Positions 51,523 through 62,052 of a stretch of 64,000 nt of DNA are shown piece after piece; position 1 is the stretch's first letter, and each line of letters starts with the position of its first letter. The position numbers were made by a program, and so were the translations under genes. This stretch comes from Bosea sp. 124. Lineage in GTDB: Bacteria > Pseudomonadota > Alphaproteobacteria > Rhizobiales > Beijerinckiaceae. Where the stretch lies: NCBI RefSeq assembly GCF_003046175.1, contig NZ_PZZM01000001.1, positions 877,001-941,000 of the forward strand, read 5' to 3'. The notes beneath the pieces are model-generated. The model saw only the letters and a program-made list of their open reading frames with translations, ran no database searches and was not told where the DNA came from.

Positions 51523-53985
51523 CTAGACGGCGTATTCCTGGCTCTTGAACGACAGGTGCTTGGTGCCTTCCGGCGCGTTGGCGATCTTCCGGATGTTGCC
51601 CCAGGTCTGCTTGTAGTTCGGGATCACGAACTCGTTGACGCCGGCCGAGACGACGTTCCCCTGCACGCCGGTCGGATATGCGAAGAGCATGAAGGCCTGC
51701 TTCCGCTTCGCCGACGGAGTCGGGTACGCCATCGCCTGCGTCGATCCGTTATCGTTGAAGACCTCGACGAGGTCCCCCGGCTTCAAGCCGAGCTCGGCCA
51801 TATCGTCCGGGTTCAGGTCGATGAACGGGTACGGCAGACGATCCATGACGAAGTCGTCCTGCTTGTCGAGATAGGCGCTCTGCCAGACGAGGTTCGCTCG
51901 GCCGTTGTTGATCAGGAACGCGAACTTGTCCTTCTCGGCCTGCTTGCCGGCGGCCTGGAGGCCGCGCCATTGCGTCTCCATGAAGGTCGCCTTGCCATCC
52001 TTGCCGCCGAACTTGCCATCGGCGAACAGGCGCTTGGTGCCCACGATCTTGCCATCGGCGAAGCCCGTGGCAGGCTCCTGGAAGCCGTTGGTGCCCATCG
52101 CCTTCAGCCTTGCATAGGTGACGTGCTCGCCGCCCTTCTCATGCTTGGCGTAGCCGTCCATGAAGGCGTCTTCTTCGGTCGTCCAGTCGAAGCCTTTGAA
52201 GTTGTCGGCGACCTGCGCCATGCCCATCTCGCGATAGACGCGCTCCATATGGTTGGCGATGCGCGCCGCGATCAGGCAGTCCGGCATCGCGCGGCCCGGG
52301 GGGTCCATGTAGCGCTCAACGAGGCGCATGCGGCGCTCGCCATTCATAGAGGTCAGGTTCATCTCTCCGGACGTCGCAGCGGGCAGCCAGACATGGGCGG
52401 CTTGCCCGATCTGCGTCGGCACGATGTCGACGTCGACCGAGAACAACCCGCCCTTCTTGATGGCCTCGACGATCGCCGTGACCAGCGCGGCGCGGTCGCC
52501 GAACGGCACCGAGTCCATCGCCTCCTTCACCATGTCGGTGCGCTTCTTGTAGTTGCGCTTGAACTGATGCGCGTTGAGCGTGGTCTTGTAGTGGTCGCAG
52601 GCCCAGATGTGATGGACGCCGCCCTTACCCTCGAGCAGCAGCTTGTCGACATAGGCCGACGGGCGACCGACATGGGCGTCGGAGGGCCGCGAGTAGCCTT
52701 CCTGGTGGCCGCCAAGGCGCACGCAGCCCCCACCCGGCCGGCCGATGTTGCCGGTGGCGAGCGCGACATTCACGAGAGCGCCGTTGGTGCGGTAGTTGTC
52801 GTTGCCCCAGATCAAGCCCTTCTCATATGCGAACATCGTGCGGCGGCGGGCATTCCCCTCCTTCGGCATCGCGATCCATTCCGCCGACTGGCGGATCTGG
52901 TCGACCGTGAGTCCCGTCAGGGTTGCCGCTTGCTGGAGCGTGGTCTTGTTGGCGGCGACCATTTTGTCGAAGCCGTTCGTAGAGGCTGCGATCAGTGCCT
53001 TGTCCGTCCAGCCCTTCTCCGCGATGTAGGTCATCCAGGCGTTGAACAGGGCGAGGTCCGTGCCCGAGTTGATCGCGAGGTGCATCACGTTGTCCTTGCC
53101 CGCCTCGACCTCGCAGGCATTCACCGTGACGGTGCGGCGCGGATCGACGATGACGATCCGTGCTGCCGCATGGGCCTCATTGGGGAGTTCGGTCTTCTTC
53201 TTGTCGATCGAGGTGCCCCGCAGGTTCGGTACCCAGTGGTTGAGGAAGTAGTTGGTCTGGGTCTCCAGCGAGTTCGCGCCGACCATGACGATTGTGTCGG
53301 CCAGCTGGGCGTCCTCGTAGCAATTGTTGAGCTCGCCAATGCCCATGTCGCGGGTGGCGTGGACCTCGGAGTTGTAAGCCGGCCGGTTGTGGATCCGGAT
53401 GTTCTTCACCTTCATGGCGCCGAAGTAGAGCTTCCCGGTGCCCCAGGTGTTCTCGTAGCCGCCGCCGGCGCCGCCATGGTCGAAGGCGGAGACGAACAGG
53501 CCGTCCTCTCCTTGCTCCTTCACGACCTGGCAGGTGACGCGGGCGACGAGATCAAGGGCGTCATCCCATGATGTCGGCGACATCGTGCCATAGCGCCAGA
53601 CCATCGGATCGGTCAGGCGCTGGGCCTGCGTCGAGCGTGCCTCGGAGAAGGAGGTCTCGGCCATCCGGGCCCCGCGGATCGACCCTAATCCCGAGTTCAC
53701 CGAGCAGCCCTTGTCGGGCATGATCACCAAGTGGACGTCCTTACCGCCCTGCTTGACGATGTTGTACATCGACGGGGAGTACCAGGCGCCGCTGTCGGCG
53801 CCCTCCTGCTTCGACAGGTCGGCCTTGAACTTGTTCTGCCGCGGCTCGGTGCCGCCCTGCTTGTTGATGTCCCAGGTGTAGGCCTTGTAGCCGCAGCCGA
53901 CGATGCAGAAGTGGCAGGTGACGTTGTGTTCCTTGGCGTCCGCTGGGACGATCGGGAGACGGTCGATCTGGCGCTTGTAGGTCAT
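51523..53985 (-). CDS. aioA: Arsenite oxidase large (molybdopterin) subunit
   Basis: 820 residues, the full AioA length. N-terminal 3Fe-4S motif Cys24-x2-Cys27-x3-Cys31 (CHFCIVGCGYK), with Ser/Gly instead of a fourth Cys as in AioA. Molybdopterin-binding stretches such as GANSLETQTNYFLNHWVPNL and GGGCVRLGGHQEGYSRPSDA are present. It oxidises As(III) to As(V) in the periplasm, exported as a complex with AioB. Start preceded by AGGGAGG. The frame is intact. Confidence 0.98.
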   Translation of the reverse strand: MTYKRQIDRLPIVPADAKEHNVTCHFCIVGCGYKAYTWDINKQGGTEPRQNKFKADLSKQEGADSGAWYSPSMYNIVKQGGKDVHLVIMPDKGCSVNSGLGSIRGARMAETSFSEARSTQAQRLTDPMVWRYGTMSPTSWDDALDLVARVTCQVVKEQGEDGLFVSAFDHGGAGGGYENTWGTGKLYFGAMKVKNIRIHNRPAYNSEVHATRDMGIGELNNCYEDAQLADTIVMVGANSLETQTNYFLNHWVPNLRGTSIDKKKTELPNEAHAAARIVIVDPRRTVTVNACEVEAGKDNVMHLAINSGTDLALFNAWMTYIAEKGWTDKALIAASTNGFDKMVAANKTTLQQAATLTGLTVDQIRQSAEWIAMPKEGNARRRTMFAYEKGLIWGNDNYRTNGALVNVALATGNIGRPGGGCVRLGGHQEGYSRPSDAHVGRPSAYVDKLLLEGKGGVHHIWACDHYKTTLNAHQFKRNYKKRTDMVKEAMDSVPFGDRAALVTAIVEAIKKGGLFSVDVDIVPTQIGQAAHVWLPAATSGEMNLTSMNGERRMRLVERYMDPPGRAMPDCLIAARIANHMERVYREMGMAQVADNFKGFDWTTEEDAFMDGYAKHEKGGEHVTYARLKAMGTNGFQEPATGFADGKIVGTKRLFADGKFGGKDGKATFMETQWRGLQAAGKQAEKDKFAFLINNGRANLVWQSAYLDKQDDFVMDRLPYPFIDLNPDDMAELGLKPGDLVEVFNDNGSTQAMAYPTPSAKRKQAFMLFAYPTGVQGNVVSAGVNEFVIPNYKQTWGNIRKIANAPEGTKHLSFKSQEYAV

Positions 53986-53999
53986 GGTCGATCCTCCCT

Positions 54000-54521
54000 T
54001 CAGAGCACGTTGGACAGGCGGCCGTAGAGGAGCTCGTCGAGCCCCTCTGCGACGATGTCGCCGTTGGCTTCGACGCGTAGCGCGTATTGCGGGAGGTTTT
54101 GGGTCGCCTGGCCCCAGATCTGCTGGCCGCCGGCCTCACAGTCGAAGCGCGAGTAGTGACCGGGGCAGTTCAGCGTCTTGTCAGTCGCATTGAAAGCGAG
54201 CGGGTAGCCCTTGTGCGGGCACAGCGTCGCGAACCCGACGATGTCGCCATCGGGGCCTACGCCCCCGGGGACGCGCTTGCCGAGCTTGAGCAGGACACCA
54301 GGCGCGTCTGCGTCGGGGTACGAGACGTCCTTGGGCTCGTTGACCTTGAGCTCCCCGAGGGTGCCAAGCCGATTCACGGGATAGTCGACCCGGGCGGAGG
54401 CAGGCTTGGCATGGGCTGAGCCTGGGACCATCGTGGTCGCCGCGGCCCCTGCCGCGGCGATGCCGGCTCCGGACAGGAAACGGCGACGGCCGATATCAAC
54501 CATCAGATCGCACTTTTTCAT
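54000..54521 (-). CDS. aioB: Arsenite oxidase small (Rieske) subunit
   Basis: 173 residues. Tat signal with GRRRFLSGAGIAAAG. Rieske 2Fe-2S ligands Cys101-x-His103 (CPHKG) and Cys119-x2-His122 (CPGHYS). Rare in lacking the extra disulfide cysteines seen in bc1 Rieske proteins (position after the first His is Lys), a known feature of some AioB. Start preceded by GGAGG; 14 bp before aioA. Confidence 0.97.
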   Translation of the reverse strand: MKKCDLMVDIGRRRFLSGAGIAAAGAAATTMVPGSAHAKPASARVDYPVNRLGTLGELKVNEPKDVSYPDADAPGVLLKLGKRVPGGVGPDGDIVGFATLCPHKGYPLAFNATDKTLNCPGHYSRFDCEAGGQQIWGQATQNLPQYALRVEANGDIVAEGLDELLYGRLSNVL

Positions 54522-54560
54522 CGCGTGTCCTCCAGACCTGCTTCTTTGAGCTGGAGGGAC

Positions 54561-54576
54561 TGCAGGGGCCGTGCCG
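54561..54576 (-). promoter_or_regulatory. Sigma-54 promoter of aioBA
   Basis: Minus-strand CGGCACGGCCCCTGCA has GG and GC exactly 10 bp apart, matching the -24/-12 consensus TGGCACG-N4-TTGCA at most positions. It lies 40 bp before the aioB ATG. Confidence 0.82.
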
Positions 54577-54638
54577 AATAAAGCCGGCTTTAGAACTGTT
54601 TTAATTTCAGAGACATGGGCCGACTACGGGGGTGGGCC

Positions 54639-54658
54639 ATGTTCGGATTTCCGAACAT
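54639..54658 (-). promoter_or_regulatory. Upstream activator palindrome, probable AioR site
   Basis: ATGTTCGGA-TT-TCCGAACAT is a perfect 9+2+9 dyad about 80 bp upstream of the -24/-12 element, the usual distance for an enhancer of a sigma-54 activator. A further dyad CCGGATATCCGG lies at 54676-54687. Confidence 0.72.
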
Positions 54659-54687
54659 GTTGCGCCCGCGAAGGTCCGGATATCCGG

Positions 54688-56007
54688 TCAGGACGACGGC
54701 GCCGGGATTCCGTGACGCCTCATCTTCTCCCACAAGGTGGTCCGCGAGACTCCCAGGACCTTTGCGGTTGCCTGCACGGCTCCACCATTCTCGGCCAAGA
54801 CCCGAACGATGTACCGACGCTCGGCTTCATCTCGTACCCCTTCCAGTCCTTCGCGCATTCCTATTGCCATCATGGGGGCCAGATCAGGGAAAAGGTCCCC
54901 TGGCATCAGGAGAGGTCCATCTCCCAGAGAGATCCCTCGCTGCACGCGGTTTCGAAGTTCGCGGACGTTACCAGGCCAACTATGGGCAAGAGCGGCTTCG
55001 AGCGCCAAGGCGCTCATCCCCTGGATCCGGTCACCCGACTGCTCCTCGAATTCCGCGAAGAAGCGGTCGATGAGCCAGATGATGTCGTCGCCGCGGTCTC
55101 TCAGTGGCGGGAGCGGCACGTTGACGACGTTGATGCGATAAAGGAGATCCTCTCGAAAACTCCCTGCCTTCACCTTCGCGATGAGGTCTGCATTGGTCGC
55201 GCAGACGATGCGGGCCTTGAACGACAGGGCTTGCTCGCCCCCGACGCGGGTGAATGTCCTCTCCTCGAGAAGACGCAGTAGCTTGGCCTGGAGCCGAGGC
55301 GCCAGGTCACCGATCTCGTCGAGGAAAAGGGTGCCCGTGCCTGCGCGCTCGGCGTAACCGACATGGCGGCCCTGAGCGCCGGTGAATGCTCCTTTCTCGT
55401 GACCGAAAAGCTCGCTCTCCATAAGCTCGGCCGGGATCGCCGCGCAGTTCACCGCCATGAACGGGCCGGCTCCATGTCCCCGGGACGCATGCAGAAGACG
55501 TGCGCAGACTTCCTTGCCGCTGCCCGTCTCTCCTGTGAGGAGGACGGGCGCGCTGACCGTCGCCAAACGGAGCAGCGTGCGCTCAACGGCGCGGATCGCA
55601 GGCGATACACCCAGAACACCCTGCCCATCCCCCTCAAGAGGATCGACCAGCGTCTCGAGGCGCTCCAGGAAGGACGTCATGTCGAACGGCTTGGTGACGT
55701 AGTCGCCCGCCCCGCAACGCATGAGCCGGACCGCCTGATCGATTTCGCCATACGCGGTCATGAACAGGAACGGCGGCGAGCCCTCGGACTTCGCGGCTTC
55801 GAAGAATATGTCTTCGCCGGTGCCGTCAGGCAGCTTCAGATCGCAGATCACGGCGTGGTGGCGGCGGCGCGCAAGCCCCGTGACGGCCTCTGCCTTAGTT
55901 CGCCACCAAGTGACTTCAGCACCCTCTAGAGCGAGCCGCTGGACCAGCGATTCCCCCATGATCGGATCGTCCTCGATGACCCCTATCGACCGGTGCTCAA
56001 GCGACAT
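54688..56007 (-). CDS. aioR: AioR sigma-54-dependent response regulator
   Basis: NtrC-family regulator, about 439 residues, ATG 56007 overlapping aioS by 11 bp. Receiver domain with Asp in [11 protein letters not shown] and Lys in [11 protein letters not shown]+ domain with Walker [10 protein letters not shown] and the sigma-54-contact GAFTGA loop; C-terminal Fis-type HTH ([20 protein letters not shown]). It activates aioBA when As(III) is sensed by AioX and AioS. Confidence 0.95.
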   Translation of the reverse strand: MSLEHRSIGVIEDDPIMGESLVQRLALEGAEVTWWRTKAEAVTGLARRRHHAVICDLKLPDGTGEDIFFEAAKSEGSPPFLFMTAYGEIDQAVRLMRCGAGDYVTKPFDMTSFLERLETLVDPLEGDGQGVLGVSPAIRAVERTLLRLATVSAPVLLTGETGSGKEVCARLLHASRGHGAGPFMAVNCAAIPAELMESELFGHEKGAFTGAQGRHVGYAERAGTGTLFLDEIGDLAPRLQAKLLRLLEERTFTRVGGEQALSFKARIVCATNADLIAKVKAGSFREDLLYRINVVNVPLPPLRDRGDDIIWLIDRFFAEFEEQSGDRIQGMSALALEAALAHSWPGNVRELRNRVQRGISLGDGPLLMPGDLFPDLAPMMAIGMREGLEGVRDEAERRYIVRVLAENGGAVQATAKVLGVSRTTLWEKMRRHGIPAPSS

Positions 56008-57451
56008 CGCGCATCTCCTCGACAGCCACAAGCGGGATGGTGACGCGTATCAGGGCGCCACCGATGGGAGACGTCTCGACGGCGATGCGGCCGCGGAGAT
56101 CGTGCACGAGGCGCCGTGTCATCCACAGCCCCAGGCCACTGCCGTAGCCTGAGGAGACTGGCTTGCCGACACCGTCCAGCACCGCCTGGCCTTCTGGGCT
56201 AAGGCCAGGGCCCTGATCGTGTACTGACAGCTCGAACTGGTCGCCTGATGCCGAGGCCACGAAGTGTAGCCGAGCGCCCGAGGGTGAGGCCTGCAAGGCG
56301 TTCAGCAGCAGGTTCAGGGCGATCTGGCGCACCGCGGAGGCCGGCACGGGCAGGTCGCGCTCGATCGCGTTGCTCCAGTCGAGGGTCAATGCGCGACGCC
56401 CCATCTCGGGCCCGAGCAGGAGCTGCAGGTCGTCCAGGTCGGCAGCACTGAGGTTCCGCGGATCACGATCGGCGCGGTAGGTGGCGAGCGTGGCGCGGAC
56501 GACATCGCGTATGCCCCTCAGTCCGCGTTCGATCAGGTCGAGCGAGGCATTGCGCACCGTAGGCTTTTCGCCGTGTCGCTTGATGGTGTCGATGGCGTTG
56601 AAAAGCCCACCAAGCGGGTTGTTGATCTCGTGTGCCATGCCCGACGCGAGACGCCCGAGGCTCGCCAGGCGTTCCTCGTTCGCCAGCTCCTTCGCGATCG
56701 CCTCGCGGTCGTTGACAGCGTCTGCCATGACGTTGAACCGCCGGAAGAGGCGACTGAATTCGGAGGTGGCACCCTGGACCTCGGCGGCGGGAATGGGCTG
56801 GACGGCACCTGCGACACCCAGATCGAGATGCCGAGAGAGCGTACGCAGGGGCCCGAGCATCCGCCGGATGATCCAGTAGCCGACGGCCGCAAGAAGGACT
56901 GCGATCGCCGCGTTGGTCCCGACGAGGGTTCGCAGGACGTCCTCGCGCTCTCGCAGCAGGTGGCGTACGTCGTAGTCGACGTAGATCGCGCCGATGCGCC
57001 GATCCTGGTAGATGAGGGCGCGACGGGCGTAAGCCCTCGCATCGGCGACATCCACGATCAACGTGCTCTCGCCCTGGAAAGCATTCTCCCTATCGGCCTG
57101 CTGACTCAGCACTGGAGCCCTCTTCGGATCGCTGGCCGCGAGTGTCTGACCATTTGTGTCGACCACGACGATGGTCGCACGGCCGAAGCCGCCTTCGAGA
57201 CTCGCGCCGCGGTCGATGGTGTCGAAGACCTCCCAGATGTCATCCCTAAGGACATGAGGGATTAGGGCCGCGGCGAGGCCGTTCAGGTAGATCGTCGACA
57301 TCGCGGTGAGGTGGCGCTCCTGCGTATCGCGCAGGCGGGAAAGAACCGCGTTCGTCATGACGCCGCTGACGACAAGCATGAAGGCAGCCACGAGCAGAGG
57401 AGCCTTGAAAGCGAGCGGCCACTGCCGCGGATCGAGGGAAGATGGCTTCAT
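55997..57451 (-). CDS. aioS: AioS sensor histidine kinase
   Basis: 484 residues from ATG 57451, which overlaps the aioX stop by 4 bp. The longer start at 57670 runs through aioX and is rejected. Two membrane spans ([15 protein letters not shown] near residue 16 and [16 protein letters not shown]), a periplasmic domain between, HAMP, H-box [14 protein letters not shown], and HATPase motifs [16 protein letters not shown] and [10 protein letters not shown]. Signals AioX-bound As(III) to AioR. Confidence 0.94.
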   Translation of the reverse strand: MKPSSLDPRQWPLAFKAPLLVAAFMLVVSGVMTNAVLSRLRDTQERHLTAMSTIYLNGLAAALIPHVLRDDIWEVFDTIDRGASLEGGFGRATIVVVDTNGQTLAASDPKRAPVLSQQADRENAFQGESTLIVDVADARAYARRALIYQDRRIGAIYVDYDVRHLLREREDVLRTLVGTNAAIAVLLAAVGYWIIRRMLGPLRTLSRHLDLGVAGAVQPIPAAEVQGATSEFSRLFRRFNVMADAVNDREAIAKELANEERLASLGRLASGMAHEINNPLGGLFNAIDTIKRHGEKPTVRNASLDLIERGLRGIRDVVRATLATYRADRDPRNLSAADLDDLQLLLGPEMGRRALTLDWSNAIERDLPVPASAVRQIALNLLLNALQASPSGARLHFVASASGDQFELSVHDQGPGLSPEGQAVLDGVGKPVSSGYGSGLGLWMTRRLVHDLRGRIAVETSPIGGALIRVTIPLVAVEEMRDVA

Positions 57452-58344
57452 CCCGATGCCCTCACGAGATCGACTCTTCGGGCAATACTGTCGAATAGCG
57501 AGGGCTCGCCCTTCGCGAAGCCATCCAGGCGGAGCAGACTGAGGACGTCGCGACCGACGGGGTCGAGCGGCATCGCCAGCAGGGCCCTGCGAAACTTTGC
57601 GATCCCTTCGCTTGCGGCGTTGTTGCCAGCGGTCGCGATGGGTGGGAAACCCATCCAGTCCGACCGCCACGCCGGCCTCGTCTGACGGGTAAGCTCGGCC
57701 TCCGTCTCGGTCATGACCTCCCAGACGTAGCCGTCGACGCTGCCGGATTGGGCGAGGCCCGCCGCAACGGCTCGCACGACGTTGCGGTGGCCATAGGTGA
57801 AGAACGTCCTCCTGAAGAAATCCTTGGGCTTGATTCCCCTCTCCGCCAGGAGTGCTCGCGTCACGAGGTAACCCGAGTTCGAATCCGGATCGGAGAGGGC
57901 GTGGATGTCGCCACGCAGATCGTCGACGGCGGAGGCCTCCCGCTCACCTGAGACGATGAGGTAGCTTTGGTAGGTCATCCGTCCCCGCCAGATCGGTACG
58001 GCGACGAGTTCGAGTTCGCGGCGGTAGGCGATGAAGGGGAAGCCGCAGATCCAGGCCGCATCGAGAAGCCCGGAGACGAGCTGAGAGGTGATCTCCTGGT
58101 AGGTACGCTTGAGGACGAGCTGCACCTCGGTCCCCATCGCAGCGCTCAGATACCTCTGAAGCGTCTCGAGCAATTCCAGATCGGAGCTCAGGAAAACGGG
58201 TGTGAGGCCGAACCGGAACGGCTGCGCCGCGCGCAGGACGGATGCTCGCGAAACCGTCAGCGCGACCGTCATCCTCGCCAGCAACGCCCTCCGCGTTGGC
58301 GCTCGCGGCGTTGATCTCCCTGGTCGGCGTGGACCGACTTCCAC
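57448..58344 (-). CDS. aioX: AioX periplasmic arsenite-binding protein
   Basis: 298 residues (an ATG at 58272 would also give a signal-peptide-like start). PhnD-type periplasmic binding fold ([35 protein letters not shown]). The As(III)-binding Cys is in [14 protein letters not shown] (residue 100 from this start), as in rhizobial AioX. It acts upstream of AioS. Its upstream gap 58345-58637 holds no gene I can support. Confidence 0.92.
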   Translation of the reverse strand: MEVGPRRPGRSTPRAPTRRALLARMTVALTVSRASVLRAAQPFRFGLTPVFLSSDLELLETLQRYLSAAMGTEVQLVLKRTYQEITSQLVSGLLDAAWICGFPFIAYRRELELVAVPIWRGRMTYQSYLIVSGEREASAVDDLRGDIHALSDPDSNSGYLVTRALLAERGIKPKDFFRRTFFTYGHRNVVRAVAAGLAQSGSVDGYVWEVMTETEAELTRQTRPAWRSDWMGFPPIATAGNNAASEGIAKFRRALLAMPLDPVGRDVLSLLRLDGFAKGEPSLFDSIARRVDLVRASG

Positions 58345-58637
58345 TAGAGATCTCCTCCTACAACTCTGTTTTTGTCGATAATGAGCCCTCCGACGCCGCC
58401 GTCAAATTTATCCCGGTCGCTTAGGACTTCCTTTTCCTCGCGCCCATCCTGCGGGCCGCGCATGGATCAGTTGCCTTTAGGAGAGGGGCAGTTGGTAGGC
58501 TTAAAAAGTCTCGCGGGAGGGTAATCGTTGTCCCGCTTCATTAAGCATGATCAGGATCGGCAGCGGACCAGCATCAGCCTACGGCCGGCTTATGGCAATA
58601 TAGCTCAGCGCCGAATCACGATGCCAGACGGACCTAG

Positions 58638-60170
58638 ATGCGACCGCCCCGCCATACACACGTCACGCCCGTGATGTTTCAGGATCTGGAAAAACGGCGT
58701 TTTGATGCGCTAGAGCCGGAGCACCTCGCTCGACTCGAGGCAGAGCGAATTGGCCGAAACGACTCGCGGATGCGGTTCTTGGGACGTCTCTTGGCCGAGC
58801 AGGGCATGACCGAGCAGGCCGATGAAGTACTGGCCATTCGTAACGACTGCGCGGCAAAAGGCACAGACGCCGGCGGCGACTTGAGAATCCACCGGCTTAT
58901 CGACGACGCAAAGCACAATCTCATTGACCCAAAACTTCGATTAGCAATCCCCGAGCCTTATATAAACATTGAAGATTTGATTGATCGCCTTAACTGGAAC
59001 AAATTTCGTTCGCTCTGGGAAGCATGGGAAAATATCGTTTCCATATTGGATCACAGACTAATCGCAATTTGCATCACGGGGCGGCCCGATGGGACAATAG
59101 TCGATTTCAAGGGTGAGCTCGATGATCTGCGTGATGAGGTCGTCACCGCGTTGAGGCCTTTCGCGCATTGGTACTCCTGGCATCTCGATGTCAGTGTGCT
59201 GCGCGATAATCGTCATCCGCATTACCATTGCCTGTTCGTCGTGCCGGCAACGGCGGATCGCGCCGTGTTTGATGTGGTGGAGGACCTGAGGCAGCGCGCC
59301 TTCTGGAACGACGACGGTCTCTACATCCAGTATCGTGATTGGCTGGACGGTGACCGTCGCCGCCGGATGCTCGACGTGGCCGAACGCCAGCGGTCCTGGA
59401 TCGCCGCCCTGGCCTATGCGACACGGGTCATTTCCTATCGCCCCCTGCCCAAGGCCAAGGTCAAGGCTGTCCCGACGCTCAGCTCGTTCCTCGATGTCGA
59501 TGACCACGTTGGTCAGGTTCGAAAGGAATGGGATGCGGCCTTGAATGAGGTCCTCAAGCGCAATGACCTCGAAAAGGCACTGGGTGCCCGCCGGATGGCG
59601 CTTTTCCTCCGCGAGGAGACAGGCCGACGGGTCGTCAGCTTTCGCCAATCACGGCGATGGAAGGCCCTCGAACCTGCAGTCCGACCGGGAAGGCCGCTTC
59701 CTGCGCCACTGCCCAGCCTTTCTGTTGCCGACGACGATGAAGGTGATCCGAACTCCTTGGTCAACACCCTTCACGCTGCGGTTCTCCTGTACGGGGCCGT
59801 GGCGCCGGTCGTCACCGACGGCGAGATCGAACGCGGTTCGGAAATGGCGGTGGAAGAATTGGAGCAAAATGATTCTCGACCGGCAGATGAGCCCGTTCCG
59901 GATGACGACTCTTTGCCGTCAATTGTTATTGAAAAGGGATTCGAGGAAAACCCGGTGGGGCGCCCCCACCGCGCAATCAGCCACCAAGAACTCATGCTGG
60001 CCATCATCAACGGAGGAACGTGCACGGCGGCTGCGGCAATCCTGGAGACTTCCACCAGGAAGGTCCGACAGGAGATGGAGGGCGCCGGTATCGCTCCGTT
60101 TCCACGAGGTCGACCGAAGGCCGGAGTCATGCGGGATCTGCCAAGCCGGCCCCGGCTCTTTTCTGCCTAG
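58638..60170 (+). CDS. HUH-like replication or transfer protein with C-terminal HTH (unrecognised)
   Basis: 510 residues, ATG 58638 (an ATG at 58674 gives MFQDLEKRRF). Residues 195-197 are His-Tyr-His in the hydrophobic strand RHPHYHCLFVVP, the HUH metal-binding pattern of rolling-circle Rep and relaxase nucleases, and a Tyr-bearing helix AALAYATRVISYR follows about 65 residues later. The C-terminal 80 residues have an HTH-like stretch (ISHQELMLAIINGGTCTAAA). The middle is acidic and low in complexity. I do not recognise the family by name; a replication or element-transfer function is inferred. It sits between the aio locus and umuC. Confidence 0.6.
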   Translation: MRPPRHTHVTPVMFQDLEKRRFDALEPEHLARLEAERIGRNDSRMRFLGRLLAEQGMTEQADEVLAIRNDCAAKGTDAGGDLRIHRLIDDAKHNLIDPKLRLAIPEPYINIEDLIDRLNWNKFRSLWEAWENIVSILDHRLIAICITGRPDGTIVDFKGELDDLRDEVVTALRPFAHWYSWHLDVSVLRDNRHPHYHCLFVVPATADRAVFDVVEDLRQRAFWNDDGLYIQYRDWLDGDRRRRMLDVAERQRSWIAALAYATRVISYRPLPKAKVKAVPTLSSFLDVDDHVGQVRKEWDAALNEVLKRNDLEKALGARRMALFLREETGRRVVSFRQSRRWKALEPAVRPGRPLPAPLPSLSVADDDEGDPNSLVNTLHAAVLLYGAVAPVVTDGEIERGSEMAVEELEQNDSRPADEPVPDDDSLPSIVIEKGFEENPVGRPHRAISHQELMLAIINGGTCTAAAAILETSTRKVRQEMEGAGIAPFPRGRPKAGVMRDLPSRPRLFSA

Positions 60171-60237
60171 GATGACGCAGCCGCTCCGGCGCCGCCGCGG
60201 CGTTGAGCTTCATTTCGACCATGAATGAACCTTGGCA

Positions 60238-61518
60238 TCACGCCTTCCCGACGACTGGCACCTCATCGATCCGCGTCGTGTAACGCGGCGACCGCATGTC
60301 GAATTTTGTGATCCATGCCTTCTTCTGCCGAGCGATGCCCGCCGCCGCAGGGAAGACAACGCCACGTCCGAGCTTCTGGTTGCAGGCGTCGAGGGCTACC
60401 ATGAGCCGCCCGCTCTTCTCTCGATCGAGCGGGCCGATCAGCGCGCGCTGCGAGAATTCCGGCGCAACCAAGTCGACCGTCATCAGGCCCGCCTTCGAAT
60501 AGCGGTAGCCGCTCTTCCAGATCCGCCTGGCTCCCCACTTGGCGGATCTGACTAGGACGAGGGTGTCGTTGGTGGCCTCGGGGAAATCCACGGTGGTGGA
60601 GACCGAGCGCGACGGCCCGTTGTCGAAGGGGCTGGTATGGAAAAAGACGGTCACGTGATCGGTCGCCAAGCCGTGGTGCCGGAGCTTCTCTCCGAGCCGG
60701 GTCGCATGCGCGGCGAGGGCCTCCTGCATCATCTCCAGGCTCTCGACCCTGCCGGCGAAGGATCGGGTCACCGCGCAGCCCTTGCGGGTCGGCGCCACGG
60801 TTTCCAGGTCGATGCAGGGCTGGCCGCGAAGCTCATGGACGATCCGCTCGCCAACCACTGTCAGCGTCTTCCTGGCGAGCTTCGGATCGAGCGCGGCAAC
60901 GTCGGCGGCCGTCTTGCAGCCGAAGGTCCCTAGCTTGGCCTGGCTCGCGCGCCCGATGCCCCAGACGTTCTCCAACGCCAGCAGAGGAAGCCATTCCCGC
61001 CGGGCCTCATCGCTGGTCAGGTCGCAGACGCCGCGCAGCTGTGGGGTACTCTTGGCGATCTTGTTGGCGAGCTTGGCCAGGGTTTTTGTCGGGCCAATGC
61101 CGACGCAGGTCGGGACGCCCGTCCAGGTCGACACCGTCGAGCGCAGGTCCCGTCCCATCTCCGCGCGCTGACCAGGCGCCACCGGGGTCATGTCGAGGAA
61201 GCTCTCGTCGATCGAATAGACCTCGATGTCCGAGGCAAACCGCTCGTAGACCGTGTTCATCCGGCGGCTCATGTCGCCATAGAGCGTGTAGTTCGACGAG
61301 AACACGACCACGCCCTCACGCTTGCAGAGCTCGCGGATCGTGAACATCGGCGCCCCCATCTTGATCCCGAGCGCCTTGGCCTCGGCCGTGCGCGCGACCG
61401 CGCAGCCGTCATTGTTCGAAAGCACGATCACCGGGCGCCGGCGCAGCCTCGGATCGAAGACCCGCTCGCAGGAGCAGTAGAAGCTGTTCCCATCGATCAG
61501 GGCGAAGGACCGCGTCAT
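60238..61518 (-). CDS. umuC: Y-family DNA polymerase, UmuC type
   Basis: 426 residues. Catalytic Asp in [17 protein letters not shown] and the SIDESFLD motif; UmuC-type C-terminal region. Error-prone translesion polymerase. Starts inside the umuD stop (4-bp overlap). Expressed under SOS control with umuD. Confidence 0.95.
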   Translation of the reverse strand: MTRSFALIDGNSFYCSCERVFDPRLRRRPVIVLSNNDGCAVARTAEAKALGIKMGAPMFTIRELCKREGVVVFSSNYTLYGDMSRRMNTVYERFASDIEVYSIDESFLDMTPVAPGQRAEMGRDLRSTVSTWTGVPTCVGIGPTKTLAKLANKIAKSTPQLRGVCDLTSDEARREWLPLLALENVWGIGRASQAKLGTFGCKTAADVAALDPKLARKTLTVVGERIVHELRGQPCIDLETVAPTRKGCAVTRSFAGRVESLEMMQEALAAHATRLGEKLRHHGLATDHVTVFFHTSPFDNGPSRSVSTTVDFPEATNDTLVLVRSAKWGARRIWKSGYRYSKAGLMTVDLVAPEFSQRALIGPLDREKSGRLMVALDACNQKLGRGVVFPAAAGIARQKKAWITKFDMRSPRYTTRIDEVPVVGKA

Positions 61519-61937
61519 CGCCGGAAGCGCCGCACCGTGTTGGTGACAACGCCGAAAATCTCGATCTGGGCATCCCTCCCGGGGTCGTAGTCCGGATATC
61601 GCCGGTTGCCGAACGCGAGACTTGATCGGCCGCCGGCGATCCGGAAAATCTTGATCGAGCGCTCGCCGTTGACGTCGACCACGACGGCGTCGCCGTCCCG
61701 CGGCAACAGGCTGCGGTCGACCGTAATCAGGCTGCCGTCGAAGATCCCGACGTCGATGGCGCTGTCGCCGGCGACGGTCATGACGAAGGTCGCCGGGGCG
61801 TTTTGGATCAGGGTCCGTGAAAGGTCGATGGGCGCGTCCAGATAATCGTCCGCCGGCGACGGAAAGCCCGCTCGCACCGCCTTCAGGTAGAACGGCAGGA
61901 AGATCGGCGGTCCAAGGACGGCGGGCAACATGTGCAT
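61515..61937 (-). CDS. umuD: UmuD-type LexA-like protein
   Basis: 140 residues, S24 peptidase family. Cleavage site Ala-Gly in [12 protein letters not shown], catalytic Ser in [13 protein letters not shown] (where Met of the usual GDSM is Ala), catalytic Lys in RSIKIF. Processed form partners UmuC. Preceded by a LexA box. Confidence 0.94.
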   Translation of the reverse strand: MHMLPAVLGPPIFLPFYLKAVRAGFPSPADDYLDAPIDLSRTLIQNAPATFVMTVAGDSAIDVGIFDGSLITVDRSLLPRDGDAVVVDVNGERSIKIFRIAGGRSSLAFGNRRYPDYDPGRDAQIEIFGVVTNTVRRFRR

Positions 61938-61958
61938 CGGAAAGGGCTCCTATCGAAA

Positions 61959-61973
61959 GAACAAAATAGGAAC
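61959..61973 (-). promoter_or_regulatory. LexA box of alphaproteobacterial type
   Basis: Minus strand GTTC-CTATTTT-GTTC fits the GTTC-N7-GTTC direct repeat bound by LexA in alphaproteobacteria. It lies 21 bp before umuD and 79 bp before the divergent gene at 62053. Confidence 0.85.
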
Positions 61974-62052
61974 ATAGCCCCTCATCGAGTCAAGATGCGA
62001 GTTGGCAACACCAGGGCCGCGCCGCTAGCCTGCTGATGCTGGGGAGAGACGC

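Noticed and set aside
51409..53571. 720-codon open frame on the plus strand opposite aioA
   Set aside because: Antisense shadow of a conserved gene in high-G+C DNA; no domain and unlikely composition.
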